Positions 5,741 to 5,880 of a stretch of DNA of 5,880 bases are shown piece after piece; the stretch's first letter is position 1; each line of letters begins with the position of its first letter. This stretch comes from an uncultured archaeon (GTDB taxonomy: Archaea > Thermoproteota > Nitrososphaeria > Nitrososphaerales > CALBXV01): NCBI GenBank assembly GCA_937890045.1, contig CALBXV010000186.1, positions 1 to 5,880 on the forward strand, given 5' to 3'. The notes under the pieces are model-generated. The model was given only the letters and a program-made list of their open reading frames with translations. It had not been told where the DNA came from and made no database searches. Both the position numbers and the translations under genes were made by a program.

Positions 5741-5880
5741 CTAAAGTTGAATATTTCCATGTTTTTTAAGTGGTTTTATTTCTCTTTTTTCTTCCAACAT
5801 CTCTAAAGATTTAATAATTTTATTTTTAGTATCTTCAGGAACAATTACTTCATCAATAATCCCAGTTCCAGCAGCAATAT
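5741..5880 (-). CDS. pccB: Carboxyltransferase subunit of acetyl-/propionyl-CoA carboxylase, C-terminal 45 residues; enters from the right edge
   Basis: Transfers the carboxyl group from carboxybiotin to the acyl-CoA. Only the end is visible: IIDEVIVPEDTKNKIIKSLEMLEEKREIKPLKKHGNIQL, then TAG at 5743-5741. This fits the C-terminus of PccB/MmdA-type carboxyltransferases, which typically read DDVIEPRETR..L..ALE.L..KR...PKKHGNIPL. The frame was read by hand back from the stop with no interruption to the window edge. The biotin carboxylase follows after 15 bases (or 3, if its TTG is used), giving the gene order carboxyltransferase, carboxylase, carrier. The residues that decide between acetyl-CoA and propionyl-CoA lie upstream of the window, so the substrate cannot be read here. 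Confidence 0.88.
   Translation of the reverse strand, partial: IAAGTGIIDEVIVPEDTKNKIIKSLEMLEEKREIKPLKKHGNIQL

Noticed and set aside
1..5880. The word TCAGATA recurring many times on the plus strand, as if a dispersed repeat or recognition motif
   Set aside because: The cases I checked (about 1384, 2931 and 5183) are Ser-Asp codon pairs TCT GAT on the coding strand, so codon preference in an AT-rich genome explains them.
1..5880. A previously undescribed system, mobile element, CRISPR array or tRNA
   Set aside because: Every stretch over 60 bases is accounted for by recognisable housekeeping or central-metabolism genes. I saw no direct-repeat array, transposase, inverted terminal repeats, cloverleaf or plus-strand gene.

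Overview
The window is a tightly packed, very AT-rich archaeal segment (roughly 25-30% G+C on the lines I counted by eye). Every gene I can support lies on the minus strand, so the region reads from position 5880 down to 1. The archaeal assignment rests on the ribosomal proteins: an S13 of the long archaeal/eukaryotic type (158 residues, ending in a basic VRGQRTRTTGRKG tail), followed immediately by an S4 that begins with the archaeal MGDPKR signature, in the archaeal S13-S4 order. Low G+C and dense packing would suit a small-genome marine plankton archaeon. A Nitrososphaerota (Thaumarchaeota) or a marine Thermoplasmatota lineage are both possible, and I cannot decide between them from this sequence.

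Layout in transcription order: (1) 5880-5741, the C-terminal 45 residues of an acyl-CoA carboxylase carboxyltransferase subunit; (2) 5725-4223, its biotin carboxylase subunit; (3) 4226-3687, its biotin carboxyl carrier protein; (4) 3658-2753, a MeaB/MMAA-type GTPase chaperone; (5) 2740-1190, the catalytic (large) subunit of methylmalonyl-CoA mutase; (6) 1157-762, methylmalonyl-CoA epimerase; (7) 711-235, ribosomal protein S13; (8) 230-1, the start of ribosomal protein S4. No stretch over 60 bases lacks a gene.

Together genes 1-6 form a propionyl-CoA to succinyl-CoA module. The three-subunit biotin carboxylase makes (S)-methylmalonyl-CoA, the epimerase converts it to the (R) form, the B12-dependent mutase rearranges it to succinyl-CoA, and MeaB loads and protects the cobalamin of the mutase. 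In a heterotroph this route disposes of propionyl-CoA from branched-chain amino acids or odd-chain acids. In an autotroph using the 3-hydroxypropionate/4-hydroxybutyrate cycle the same enzymes fix carbon, and the carboxylase may also act on acetyl-CoA. The window does not distinguish these. The small cobalamin-binding subunit that the split mutase requires is not in the window.

Spacing and start codons suggest two kinds of gene start. Genes packed against their predecessor (4-base overlap, or gaps of 4 and 12 bases) start at TTG or GTG, and two of the three have a Shine-Dalgarno-like motif. Genes after gaps of 28-50 bases start at ATG, lack a Shine-Dalgarno motif, and have a TATA-like stretch 26-31 bases upstream, as expected of leaderless transcripts. 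I found no mobile element, CRISPR array, tRNA, or evidence of a previously undescribed system.
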